Shown piece by piece: positions 7,634 through 14,759 of a stretch of 31,833 bases of DNA. A program made the position numbers and the translations under genes. The notes under the pieces are model-generated. The model was not told where the DNA came from, searched no databases, and worked only from the letters and a program-made list of their open reading frames with translations. Source of the stretch: CAZGHS01 sp964525495. GTDB taxonomy: Bacteria > Patescibacteriota > Microgenomatia > JALYQM01. Location of the stretch: assembly GCA_964525495.1 (NCBI GenBank), contig CAZGHS010000013.1, positions 1 through 31,833 of the forward strand, read 5' to 3'. Positions within the stretch are counted from its first letter, which is position 1, and every line of letters begins with the position of its first letter.

Positions 7634-8992
7634 ATGGTAAAGAAATTATTTGCTTTGTTTTTTTTGAGTGCGTTACTTTTTCCTAAGTATGCAACTGCGC
7701 ACCTGATTCCGACCGTTACTCATCATGTGCGACTCGAATATTTTGAGGACAAGATATTGTACTCGATTAAATATACCTATGATCCTGTAATAGTTCATAG
7801 GTTTTTGCCGACATTTGATACTAATAGTGATCGGAATATTTCTAAAGAGGAGCAGGAAACGTGGATAAAAAAGTATATTTCGCGTGTGAGTGTGAAATTG
7901 AACGGTGAGCTGCAGGAATTAAAACAGAGTAATTATACCTTCCCTTTGTATTCAGATTTTATTAATAGTACGGGCAATGTTGTGGTGAATGGTGAGATTG
8001 CTGCCGATTTGTCTTGTAGTGATCGTGTAAACATAGAAGTTCATGACGGTAATGCGTTTTTATCTCCACAGGATGACGTTTATAATTATGCGCATTTAGG
8101 AAATGATTGTGTTCGTGCTGCTGGAATTGAGTCGCATGAGCAATCGAGTAATGCTGTTGTGGGTGATGTGAATGGTTTACAAGTGAATACTGGTGATCAG
8201 AAACAGCCGGGTGTTGTTGGTAGTATTCAAGGAATTAAGAATATTCTTACTAATCCAAATCCAGGAAATACCGTGTATGCTTTGGCTTTAGGAATTGCAG
8301 TTTTGGTTGGTGCGCTTCATGCTCTAACTCCCGGGCATGGCAAAACACTTGTAGCTGCTTATCTGGTTGGACAGAAGGGAACAGTTAAGGATGCTTTGAT
8401 CCTGGCTGGTGTGACTACTTTGACGCATACTCTTTCGATTTATATTTTGGGTTTTATGGCTTTGTTTGCTACTCAATATTTTTATCCCGAAAAGATTATT
8501 CCCGTACTTGAAGCCATCTCCGCTTTATCAATATTTGGTATTGGAATTTGGCTATTGGTGAGGCGGTATGGCGAGTTCAAAAAGAGTAAGGAACTTAATG
8601 AGGATGGAGATGAGGTGGTGCATAGCCATGATGGAGGTATACCCCATAGCCATGGTTTGGCTGATTTGAAGGGTAAAAGGCTAACATTAGCATCATTGGT
8701 TTCTCTTGGTTTTTCGGGAGGTATTGTACCGTGTGTTGATGCTTTGGCTATTATGATTTTGTCTATTAGTTTGAATCAGATTGTGTTTGGAATGATTCTC
8801 ATTTTGTTTTTTAGCCTAGGACTAGCAGGAGTTTTGGTTATTTTGGGAGTATTACTTGTAACATCAAAGCGATTGGTCGAAAAGAAATTACCGTTTGATA
8901 GCATCTCTCGGTATGCTCCATTGGTTAGTTCGATAGTTATTGTGCTATTAGGAATTTATCTGACGTTGCGAGCACTTAAAATTGGGATTTAG
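7634..8992 (+). CDS. RcnA/HoxN-type nickel/cobalt transporter with periplasmic N-terminal domain
   Basis: A 452-residue protein. Residues 1-22 are a signal peptide ending ATA, so the mature chain starts with His23. Residues 23 to about 180 form an exported domain of the kind that precedes many bacterial nickel/cobalt transporters (H-x-x-P...HHVRLEYFEDKILYSIKY), containing a perfect EF-hand calcium loop at 62-73 (DTNSDRNISKEE). The membrane part follows: HALTPGHGKT near residue 228, THTLSIYILG, a His-rich cytoplasmic loop with HSHDGGIPHSHG near 329-341, and GGIVPCVDAL near 360. HxxTPGHGKT and the His loop mark the RcnA-like efflux branch, so export of Ni2+/Co2+ is more likely than uptake. It is the last gene of the RCC1-MFS operon. 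Confidence 0.88.
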   Translation: MVKKLFALFFLSALLFPKYATAHLIPTVTHHVRLEYFEDKILYSIKYTYDPVIVHRFLPTFDTNSDRNISKEEQETWIKKYISRVSVKLNGELQELKQSNYTFPLYSDFINSTGNVVVNGEIAADLSCSDRVNIEVHDGNAFLSPQDDVYNYAHLGNDCVRAAGIESHEQSSNAVVGDVNGLQVNTGDQKQPGVVGSIQGIKNILTNPNPGNTVYALALGIAVLVGALHALTPGHGKTLVAAYLVGQKGTVKDALILAGVTTLTHTLSIYILGFMALFATQYFYPEKIIPVLEAISALSIFGIGIWLLVRRYGEFKKSKELNEDGDEVVHSHDGGIPHSHGLADLKGKRLTLASLVSLGFSGGIVPCVDALAIMILSISLNQIVFGMILILFFSLGLAGVLVILGVLLVTSKRLVEKKLPFDSISRYAPLVSSIVIVLLGIYLTLRALKIGI

Positions 8993-8997
8993 TATTT

Positions 8998-9528
8998 TTA
9001 CAGAGGGATAACATCTATTGTATATTGAGTATCGTCGGGTGAGTTTTCTAGCTCAGCAACAATGTTTATTTTGTAGTTGTCTTTGGTAAATGATATTTGT
9101 TTCTCCATACTCATCCGAGATAGATCAGGAGAGTTGACTGCTTGCCATCCGTTTTGTTCACCTTGAGTTTTGAAAAAGGATATAATTTCGATCACGGTTC
9201 CTCTTGCCGCATAGTTTGCTGTATAACTGGTACGGCCTTCGTATACTTTTTCTTTCGAATTCACTAACTTTGCTTCTGGATATACGTCAATTTTAAAGGG
9301 AAAGCCGTCTACTAGTGCTGCTTGTACGGTATTTATTCGATTAAATTCGTTTTGAGAGATGGGTTGATCCTGGGGAAGTGTTTTGGTTTCCTCAGGGCTT
9401 ATGAAGTTGAATGCTTGTTGGGTTGGCAATTTACCGGAACCCATATACATGGCGGCTAATCCGACGACTAGAACAAGTCCCGTGCCGATCATGATGTATG
9501 GTAATTTGTCTATTTTTGCATTTTTCAT
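8998..9528 (-). CDS. Small membrane-anchored hypothetical protein
   Basis: A 176-residue protein with one N-terminal anchor (YIMIGTGLVLVVGLAAMYM, residues about 11-29) and an exported C-terminal domain. The outer part has the arrangement FPFKIDVYPEAKLV ... YTANYAARGTVIEIISFFKTQGEQNGWQ: a 'xYPxAxLV' strand, then a long helix ending in NGW. I have the impression that this pattern recurs in exported proteins of unknown function, but I cannot name a family. It is the last of the minus-strand surface block and converges on the nickel/cobalt gene 5 bases away. It has its own promoter 8 bases from the ATG, so it need not be expressed with the GT-C gene upstream. Confidence 0.8.
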   Translation of the reverse strand: MKNAKIDKLPYIMIGTGLVLVVGLAAMYMGSGKLPTQQAFNFISPEETKTLPQDQPISQNEFNRINTVQAALVDGFPFKIDVYPEAKLVNSKEKVYEGRTSYTANYAARGTVIEIISFFKTQGEQNGWQAVNSPDLSRMSMEKQISFTKDNYKINIVAELENSPDDTQYTIDVIPL

Positions 9529-9536
9529 ATATGGCT

Positions 9537-9566
9537 ATGATATTCTTCCTTTATTTGCTTTGTCAA
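9537..9566 (-). promoter_or_regulatory. Sigma70 promoter for the small anchored protein, probably leaderless
   Basis: Minus strand: perfect TTGACA (9561-9566), 18-base spacer, TATCAT (9537-9542), then 8 bases to the ATG at 9528. The AAGGAAG in the spacer is too far upstream to act as a ribosome site. Confidence 0.68.
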
Positions 9567-9575
9567 TCGAGTTTA

Positions 9576-11267
9576 TTACTGTAGTTGTTTTTTTATTGTA
9601 TCGTATATCTGAGTGTAAGGGTACTCTTTTATTTCGCCCTGCACATCTTCTAGTAAAGTTTGTGCTTGTTGTTTTTGATTAGTCTGTATGTATGACTCGG
9701 CGAGTATTAATGCTGCTGCAGGTCTTATTTTTTTGTGTAGTTGGTTTTCTTCGATTAGTGTTATGGTAGCTGGAAATTTCTTTTGCGTAAATAGTACTAA
9801 TGCTAGATTGTATTGAATGTCAGGGCGTGAGTTAGGGGGAATTGTTTCAAGCGCTTCACGAAGTGTGTTTTCAGCTTCTTGGTAGTTTTGCTGTTTGACA
9901 TATGTGTTGGCTAGGTTTATGCGAGCTGCGAGTTTGTCTGCAAATGCCAATACTTTGGGATCAGTTTGCAGTATTGCTTGGTAGGATTTTTGTGCTTTTT
10001 CTACTTCATTTTTTTGACTGTAGTAGGTGCCTAAATATAATTGGCCTTCTTTAAAATGAGGATCTTTGGCTACTTCTGGTGCAAAGAGAGTGTGGTCGTT
10101 TTTGAATCTGAATCCTGCGTTTAGTGTTGAGATTGTTGCGATTACTATCCAGATCGATAGTCCGACGAAAATATGTTTTGTGTGTTTTGGTTGTTTGAGG
10201 AGAAGTACTACTAGGAAAGATATCGCTATGGCTGTGAAATACAGGTAATGAGGAGAAATGAATCGCGGAAGTGGAAGTATGTTGAGCGCAGGTAGGATGG
10301 TTGCAGCCCCGATGATGAGAGGTATACGAATTGATTTGTTTTTGTAAATCTTAGTGGTGATATATATGCTTATAGCTAGGATTATTAGCCCTATCAGTGC
10401 TTGAAAGGAAGTGAGAGGGTAGATCTTAGTGGCATCACTAATGGGAGGTTGAGTTGGTAGTATTAGATAGGTTAGCAGTGTAGGGAGAATAGCGAGCCGA
10501 GTGCCTACATGTTCGCTGAGAGTCATGGAAGGATATTTGAATTGCCAGCTTTGGTCTAGAGCGTTAGATCTGGGGAATATGAATATAGCTAGTGCGAGTC
10601 CGTAGGTAAGAATCGGTTTTGTGTATTTTTTAGGAAATTTGTATTCCGTTGCTAGGTGCGCTGAGAGTATTAAAACAGGGAACCAAAGTATAGTTGTTTC
10701 CTTCGAGCATAGTCCTAAAAACAGTAGAATGCCTGAAAATATGAGATGCTTTATCTTGTGGTGTTGGCTATAGTTTAGGTACGCAATAAATGTGAGGAGG
10801 GTGAAAAGTGTTGCGAGCAAGTCGGTTCTATACGATATGGCTCCAACTGAGAGTGAATGAAGCGGATGAATTGCAAATATTATTGAGCTAATTAGCGCTA
10901 CTATTGGAGTGGTTTTGAATAATTTGGTAATCAGGAAGAAAATGAGTGTGACTACCAAGGTATGCAGTATGAGATTTGTGGTGTGGTAGCCTGCAGCGTT
11001 TTGTTGATAAAGCATGGCATCTATACTGTGTATCACGGTAATCATCGGTCTGTAGAAATGTGTTGCACTATATGGTTCTAAAAAGGCTTGATGGATCTGT
11101 GTGATAGGTTTGATTGCATTCTGTTGTTCGATATCTATATGATCAAGCCAGGTAAACTCGTTGAAAATATAGGTGCTGTGGGTAACTAAGGTGATGAGTA
11201 TGAGTGCAATTACACTTTGTTTTAGTGTTATATTTTTAAGTTTTTCGCTTATTTCTTTTAGATGCAT
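9576..11267 (-). CDS. TMTC/PMT-like GT-C membrane glycosyltransferase with C-terminal TPRs
   Basis: A 563-residue polytopic protein. The first exported loop after helix 1 has FTWLDHIDIEQ, the acidic catalytic site position of GT-C enzymes, followed by HFYRPMITVIHSIDAMLY and GYHTTNLILH. Then come AIHPLHSLSVGAISYRTDLLATLF and LFLGLCSKETTILWFP, the signature blocks of the TMTC/O-mannosyltransferase family. Residues about 395-563 are 4-5 tetratricopeptide repeats (GQLYLGTYYSQKNEVEKA, ARINLANTYVKQQNYQEA and others). Family members move a sugar from a polyprenyl-phosphate donor onto Ser/Thr of exported proteins. Here the GT2 synthase at 17886 could supply the donor. It starts 2 bases after the LRR gene stop, with AGGGA as a modest ribosome site, so the two are co-transcribed. 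Confidence 0.85.
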   Translation of the reverse strand: MHLKEISEKLKNITLKQSVIALILITLVTHSTYIFNEFTWLDHIDIEQQNAIKPITQIHQAFLEPYSATHFYRPMITVIHSIDAMLYQQNAAGYHTTNLILHTLVVTLIFFLITKLFKTTPIVALISSIIFAIHPLHSLSVGAISYRTDLLATLFTLLTFIAYLNYSQHHKIKHLIFSGILLFLGLCSKETTILWFPVLILSAHLATEYKFPKKYTKPILTYGLALAIFIFPRSNALDQSWQFKYPSMTLSEHVGTRLAILPTLLTYLILPTQPPISDATKIYPLTSFQALIGLIILAISIYITTKIYKNKSIRIPLIIGAATILPALNILPLPRFISPHYLYFTAIAISFLVVLLLKQPKHTKHIFVGLSIWIVIATISTLNAGFRFKNDHTLFAPEVAKDPHFKEGQLYLGTYYSQKNEVEKAQKSYQAILQTDPKVLAFADKLAARINLANTYVKQQNYQEAENTLREALETIPPNSRPDIQYNLALVLFTQKKFPATITLIEENQLHKKIRPAAALILAESYIQTNQKQQAQTLLEDVQGEIKEYPYTQIYDTIKKQLQ

Positions 11268-11269
11268 GG

Positions 11270-12916
11270 TTATAATCCCTGTATACTAGTGGACGAGAAC
11301 TTTTCTCTCAGCAGATTTTTATCATAGTCTGTCAGAGGTGTATTTGAAATAAACAAAAGGCCAAGTTTTTTTAAATTTGTGAAATTGGCTGGAAGCGTTG
11401 TGATTTTTGTGTTGTCTATAAAAAGAGATAGTAATTTTTCTAAATTTCCTGTAGTTGATGGTAAATAGACGAGGGGATTGTTTGATATGTCGAGATAATC
11501 TAGTGAACGCAGGTTACCTATTTCTTCTGGTAAATAGTGAATGTTATTTCCACTTAACGAAAGGCGCTTAAGTGAGGTAAGGCCTCCGATCTCTTTTGGA
11601 ACTGATGTAAGCTTGGCGTTGTTGGCGTATAGTTCAAAGAGGCGTGTAAGTTTGCCAATTTCTGGGGGAATTGATTCGAGTTGAGTGAGATTCATAGATA
11701 GTATGTCTAAATTGGATACATCGCCTATAGCTCGAGGAAGCTGTTTAACCGCTGTGTTGTTTATATTTAATATGGTTGTTGGTGCGCCAGCAATGTTTTC
11801 GGGTAGTGCTGTGATGGCTGTACTTGAGAGATCTAATATGTGTAGATTAGGCAACATTATTATTTCTCTTTGAATAAGCGGAATTGCAGTATTACTGAGA
11901 TTTAGTCTGGTTAGGGATTTGAGATTTTGAAAATCTTGAGGGATTTCTTTTATGGATGTTGACGAAATATTCAAAATGGAGAGTGATTGGAAATTTTGAA
12001 AAGAGGGAAAAGATGCTATACCAGTACTGCTTAGGTTTAGTTCTACTAGGTTTGTGAGTCTGCTAAACTCGTTTGGGAGTGCTGAGACTTTTGTTTTCGA
12101 TATGTTAATCATCTGGAGTGATTGAGCTTGTCCTATTGATTGAGGAAGCTCCTGGAGTGAAGTATCTGCAGCGAGTAATTGTTTTAAATTTTTTAGCTCA
12201 CCTATTTGAGTTGGTAGTTTTGTAATTTTTGTTTGTTGAATTGATAGAGTTTTTAAGTTGCGTAGTCTATCTATCTCAGAAGGTAGTGATTCTATACGTG
12301 ATTGATCGAGATACAGTTCTTCGAGAGAGTCCAAAGAGTTTATTTGTTGAGGTAAAGACGTAAGTGCTGTTTGTTTTGCGTTAAGAATTCGCAACTTCTC
12401 TAATTTTCGTATGGTTGTGGGGAGCGATGTGAGGGCTGTTTTTTCTAGATCTAACTCTTGTAGGCTTTTTAAGTCTCCGATCTGATCGGGAAGAGCTGTG
12501 ATTTTTGTTTGACCTATACGGAGTTTTTGTAAATGTATAAGGTTGCTAATCGAATTGGGTAGGCTTTGTATTTTTGTGTTGGTTAGGTCAAGTATTTTTA
12601 GTGATCCTATATTGCCAATGCTTCTGGGTAGGTCTTTAAGAGGTGTGTTTTGAAGATATAGTTCTTCTAAATTTGTTAATTGGTCGATGGATGAAGGGAT
12701 GCCTGTGGGGGCACTGTTTGTTAAGTCTAATATACAGACTTGATCTTTTGCTTTGAGCGCTTCGTCTAGATTTGAGTAGACAGTGCGATTGGTGCAGGGA
12801 AGATAGGATTCTTGTGCTTGTTTAATAGGAGGCGATATTAGATAGATTGCTATCAATATCGCCCCTAGTGCTCCGGACAGAAGAATGAGGATTCGCTTTT
12901 CTGTCAAATTTTTCAT
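11270..12916 (-). CDS. Membrane-anchored leucine-rich repeat protein
   Basis: A 548-residue protein with an N-terminal anchor (ILILLSGALGAILIAIYLI, residues about 9-27) and about 20 consecutive 23-residue leucine-rich repeats from residue 60 to near the C-terminus, with consensus LxxLxxLxLxxTxLxxLPxxIxx. The capping segment YLPCTNRTVYSNLDEALKAKDQVCILDL includes two Cys that could form a disulfide outside the cell. Unusually, the conserved Asn of the repeat is Thr or Ser in nearly all repeats; only two near the C-terminus (GNNIHYL, NNPLVYL) keep Asn. Such solenoids usually bind proteins at the cell surface. Its own extended -10 promoter lies 6 bases from the ATG. The TMTC-like gene follows in the same transcript. 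Confidence 0.9.
   Translation of the reverse strand: MKNLTEKRILILLSGALGAILIAIYLISPPIKQAQESYLPCTNRTVYSNLDEALKAKDQVCILDLTNSAPTGIPSSIDQLTNLEELYLQNTPLKDLPRSIGNIGSLKILDLTNTKIQSLPNSISNLIHLQKLRIGQTKITALPDQIGDLKSLQELDLEKTALTSLPTTIRKLEKLRILNAKQTALTSLPQQINSLDSLEELYLDQSRIESLPSEIDRLRNLKTLSIQQTKITKLPTQIGELKNLKQLLAADTSLQELPQSIGQAQSLQMINISKTKVSALPNEFSRLTNLVELNLSSTGIASFPSFQNFQSLSILNISSTSIKEIPQDFQNLKSLTRLNLSNTAIPLIQREIIMLPNLHILDLSSTAITALPENIAGAPTTILNINNTAVKQLPRAIGDVSNLDILSMNLTQLESIPPEIGKLTRLFELYANNAKLTSVPKEIGGLTSLKRLSLSGNNIHYLPEEIGNLRSLDYLDISNNPLVYLPSTTGNLEKLLSLFIDNTKITTLPANFTNLKKLGLLFISNTPLTDYDKNLLREKFSSTSIQGL
11330..12740 (-). repeat. About 20 tandem 69-bp coding repeats (LRR array)
   Basis: The leucine-rich repeat gene is built of 69-base units that each encode 23 residues. 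They are diverged at the DNA level, so the array is old rather than a recent expansion; the period is clear in protein but only weak in DNA. Confidence 0.75.
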
Positions 12917-12922
12917 CAGCTC

Positions 12923-12931
12923 AGTATACCA
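12923..12931 (-). promoter_or_regulatory. Extended -10 promoter for the LRR gene, probably leaderless
   Basis: Minus strand TGGTATACT, with the TATACT box at 12923-12928, then 6 bases to the ATG at 12916. The TG lies just inside the gap after the metallophosphatase stop. There is no Shine-Dalgarno site and no clear -35 box. Confidence 0.62.
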
Positions 12932-12934
12932 TTA

Positions 12935-14716
12935 TTAGTTGGCCGTAATGGTTATGCCGTCGTCTGTTCGCTGTCCGTTTACTTCTTTAAAGTATGCGGT
13001 TGCTTTGCGTGGATCACCATCAACATTGAATGTGATGAAGAAGGCTCCATACGTTGTTCCTGGTTGGGTTGATGTTCGAATGCTTGCCCAAATATTGCAT
13101 CCAGCTTCTGCTGGGTTTAGACAACGCTCTTGTGATCGAACTGATGCTCCTCCAAGTGCTGACACGAAAGCGAATGTTGAGCCGCGAGTTACTCTAAGAT
13201 TTTTTCCATCTGTCCAGGCTGGATCAACTGTTTTGTTGATCATACTTGAGAGTGTTTTGGTTCTTTGGTAACTGTGTTCGTGTGCTGTTGCGATGATTGC
13301 GCCGTATTGTCGGCATGCCTCGTAAACATTCCAGTTGGTTTGATCGTCTTTGCCGCCAACCTGCATTTCACGCATGAGTCGGTGCCATCCGCAGACTTTC
13401 CAGATATGATTATCGTTTGCTAATTCAGTTGATAATGTTGTTGTTGGTGTATCGTCGTCGGCTTCTATGAAGACCATTTTTAATCCCTTCCAGACTACAC
13501 CGAAGTTTGAGTTCGCTACGCTTCCTGTGACGGTTGCGCCGTTGGCTTGCATGCGGCGGGTAAGGTTTGGTACGTAATCTCGTTGCCACATTGGGATATC
13601 TTCATGATTACCGATACTAACGAAGTATGGATAGTTTGCCCCAAGCGTATTTGTGATCTTTGCTTCCCATAGGTTTTGAATATCTGCTGATACTGTTGTG
13701 TATGCAAGGTCACCAGGGATAACTAAAGCTTGTGCTCCTTCAGCTTTGACGAGGTTGAGTACGCTTTGGAATTCACTTCCTAAATCTGTGTCACCAGTGA
13801 ACGCTATTTTAAGGTTTGGTTCTGTTGGAATACCACCGCCGACTACTGGAGGTTGTGTGGCGCCAGGTGTAGTTGGTGCTGCTGTTTGGCCTGGAGTAGT
13901 TGGTCTTGCTGTTGGAACTACTGTTGGGCGAGCTGTTACCGATGCGGAGGGCCGCGCGGTTATTGAAGGTCGGACGGTCGGTGCAGTAGTAGGTCGCGTT
14001 GTTGTTCCTGGAATATTTGTGGGTACTGGTCCTGTCCATCCAGTTGTATCGTTTGTTTCATCGATTAATACGTTTCCTTGAGTAGGAGGATTGGTTGATC
14101 CTGGGCTATTTGTGCTGCCCGGTACACTAGTTGGATTTGTTCCAGGAGTTGTGCCACCTGTGCCATAGATAACAACTTCAGTGATACTGTTCCAATCGTT
14201 TTCATCATTTCCGTCGCCGACTATTCGGACATAGCGAGCACTGGTGCTTGGTATGCTAAACAACTGGAGTTCGTCTGTTTCGCCGCTACTTTCGTCTTCT
14301 AAAACTTCTGTCCACGATGTGTTGTTGGTGGACACTTCAACTGTGAAGTCTGCTTCGCGGACACTTCCACGATAGAAGGCGATACCGATTCTGTTTATTG
14401 TTGCTGTTGTACCGAGATCGAATTTAATCCAGGCACCTTCGCCAAGTCCTGACCAGCGCGTGCTTAGATTGTTATCAATTGCGTTAGGAGGAAGGTTACC
14501 ATCACTTGTGCTAGCAGTGACTCCAGTAATTTGAAGTGCACCGGTAGTTTGTGCGAATACAGGTCGGACGATGCTATCGAATTTGAGAGCACCGGAAAGG
14601 CGAGTCAAAAAGGTTTCGTTATCTGTGAGAGTAGTGCTGGTAGCAGCTACACACAAACCTAATGCGATGATACTGCTAACTGCTACTTGTGTGGATTTTT
14701 GTCTTAGTGATTTCAT
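12935..14716 (-). CDS. Secreted F5/8 type C domain plus purple-acid-phosphatase-like metallophosphoesterase
   Basis: A 593-residue exported protein. A signal/anchor helix (residues about 10-30) is followed by an F5/8 type C (discoidin, CBM32-like) domain at about 58-190: PPNAIDNNLSTRWSGLGEGAWIKFDLG ... ARYVRIVGDG. Residues about 190-300 are a Thr/Pro/Arg stalk. From about 302 comes a calcineurin-like phosphoesterase with ordered metal motifs: FTGDTDLG, then GDLAY, GNHE (about 368), CGWHR, and AHEHSYQRT (about 476). This set matches purple-acid-phosphatase-like enzymes. It probably releases phosphate from, or attaches to, extracellular polymers. AAGGAG lies 14 bases before the ATG, rather far. 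The alginate lyase ends 43 bases upstream on the same strand, so joint expression is likely. Confidence 0.88.
   Translation of the reverse strand: MKSLRQKSTQVAVSSIIALGLCVAATSTTLTDNETFLTRLSGALKFDSIVRPVFAQTTGALQITGVTASTSDGNLPPNAIDNNLSTRWSGLGEGAWIKFDLGTTATINRIGIAFYRGSVREADFTVEVSTNNTSWTEVLEDESSGETDELQLFSIPSTSARYVRIVGDGNDENDWNSITEVVIYGTGGTTPGTNPTSVPGSTNSPGSTNPPTQGNVLIDETNDTTGWTGPVPTNIPGTTTRPTTAPTVRPSITARPSASVTARPTVVPTARPTTPGQTAAPTTPGATQPPVVGGGIPTEPNLKIAFTGDTDLGSEFQSVLNLVKAEGAQALVIPGDLAYTTVSADIQNLWEAKITNTLGANYPYFVSIGNHEDIPMWQRDYVPNLTRRMQANGATVTGSVANSNFGVVWKGLKMVFIEADDDTPTTTLSTELANDNHIWKVCGWHRLMREMQVGGKDDQTNWNVYEACRQYGAIIATAHEHSYQRTKTLSSMINKTVDPAWTDGKNLRVTRGSTFAFVSALGGASVRSQERCLNPAEAGCNIWASIRTSTQPGTTYGAFFITFNVDGDPRKATAYFKEVNGQRTDDGITITAN
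13816..14149 (-). repeat. Low-complexity Thr/Pro/Gly/Arg stalk in the metallophosphatase
   Basis: It encodes roughly 110 residues made of PGSTNSPGSTNPPTQG-type and TARPTVVPTARPT-type units, ending in QPPVVGGG. It links the carbohydrate-binding-like domain to the enzyme domain and is a likely site of O-glycosylation. Confidence 0.8.
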
Positions 14717-14759
14717 AAATTTTAACCTAACTCCTTATACCTTTATTTAAGTTTTTTCT

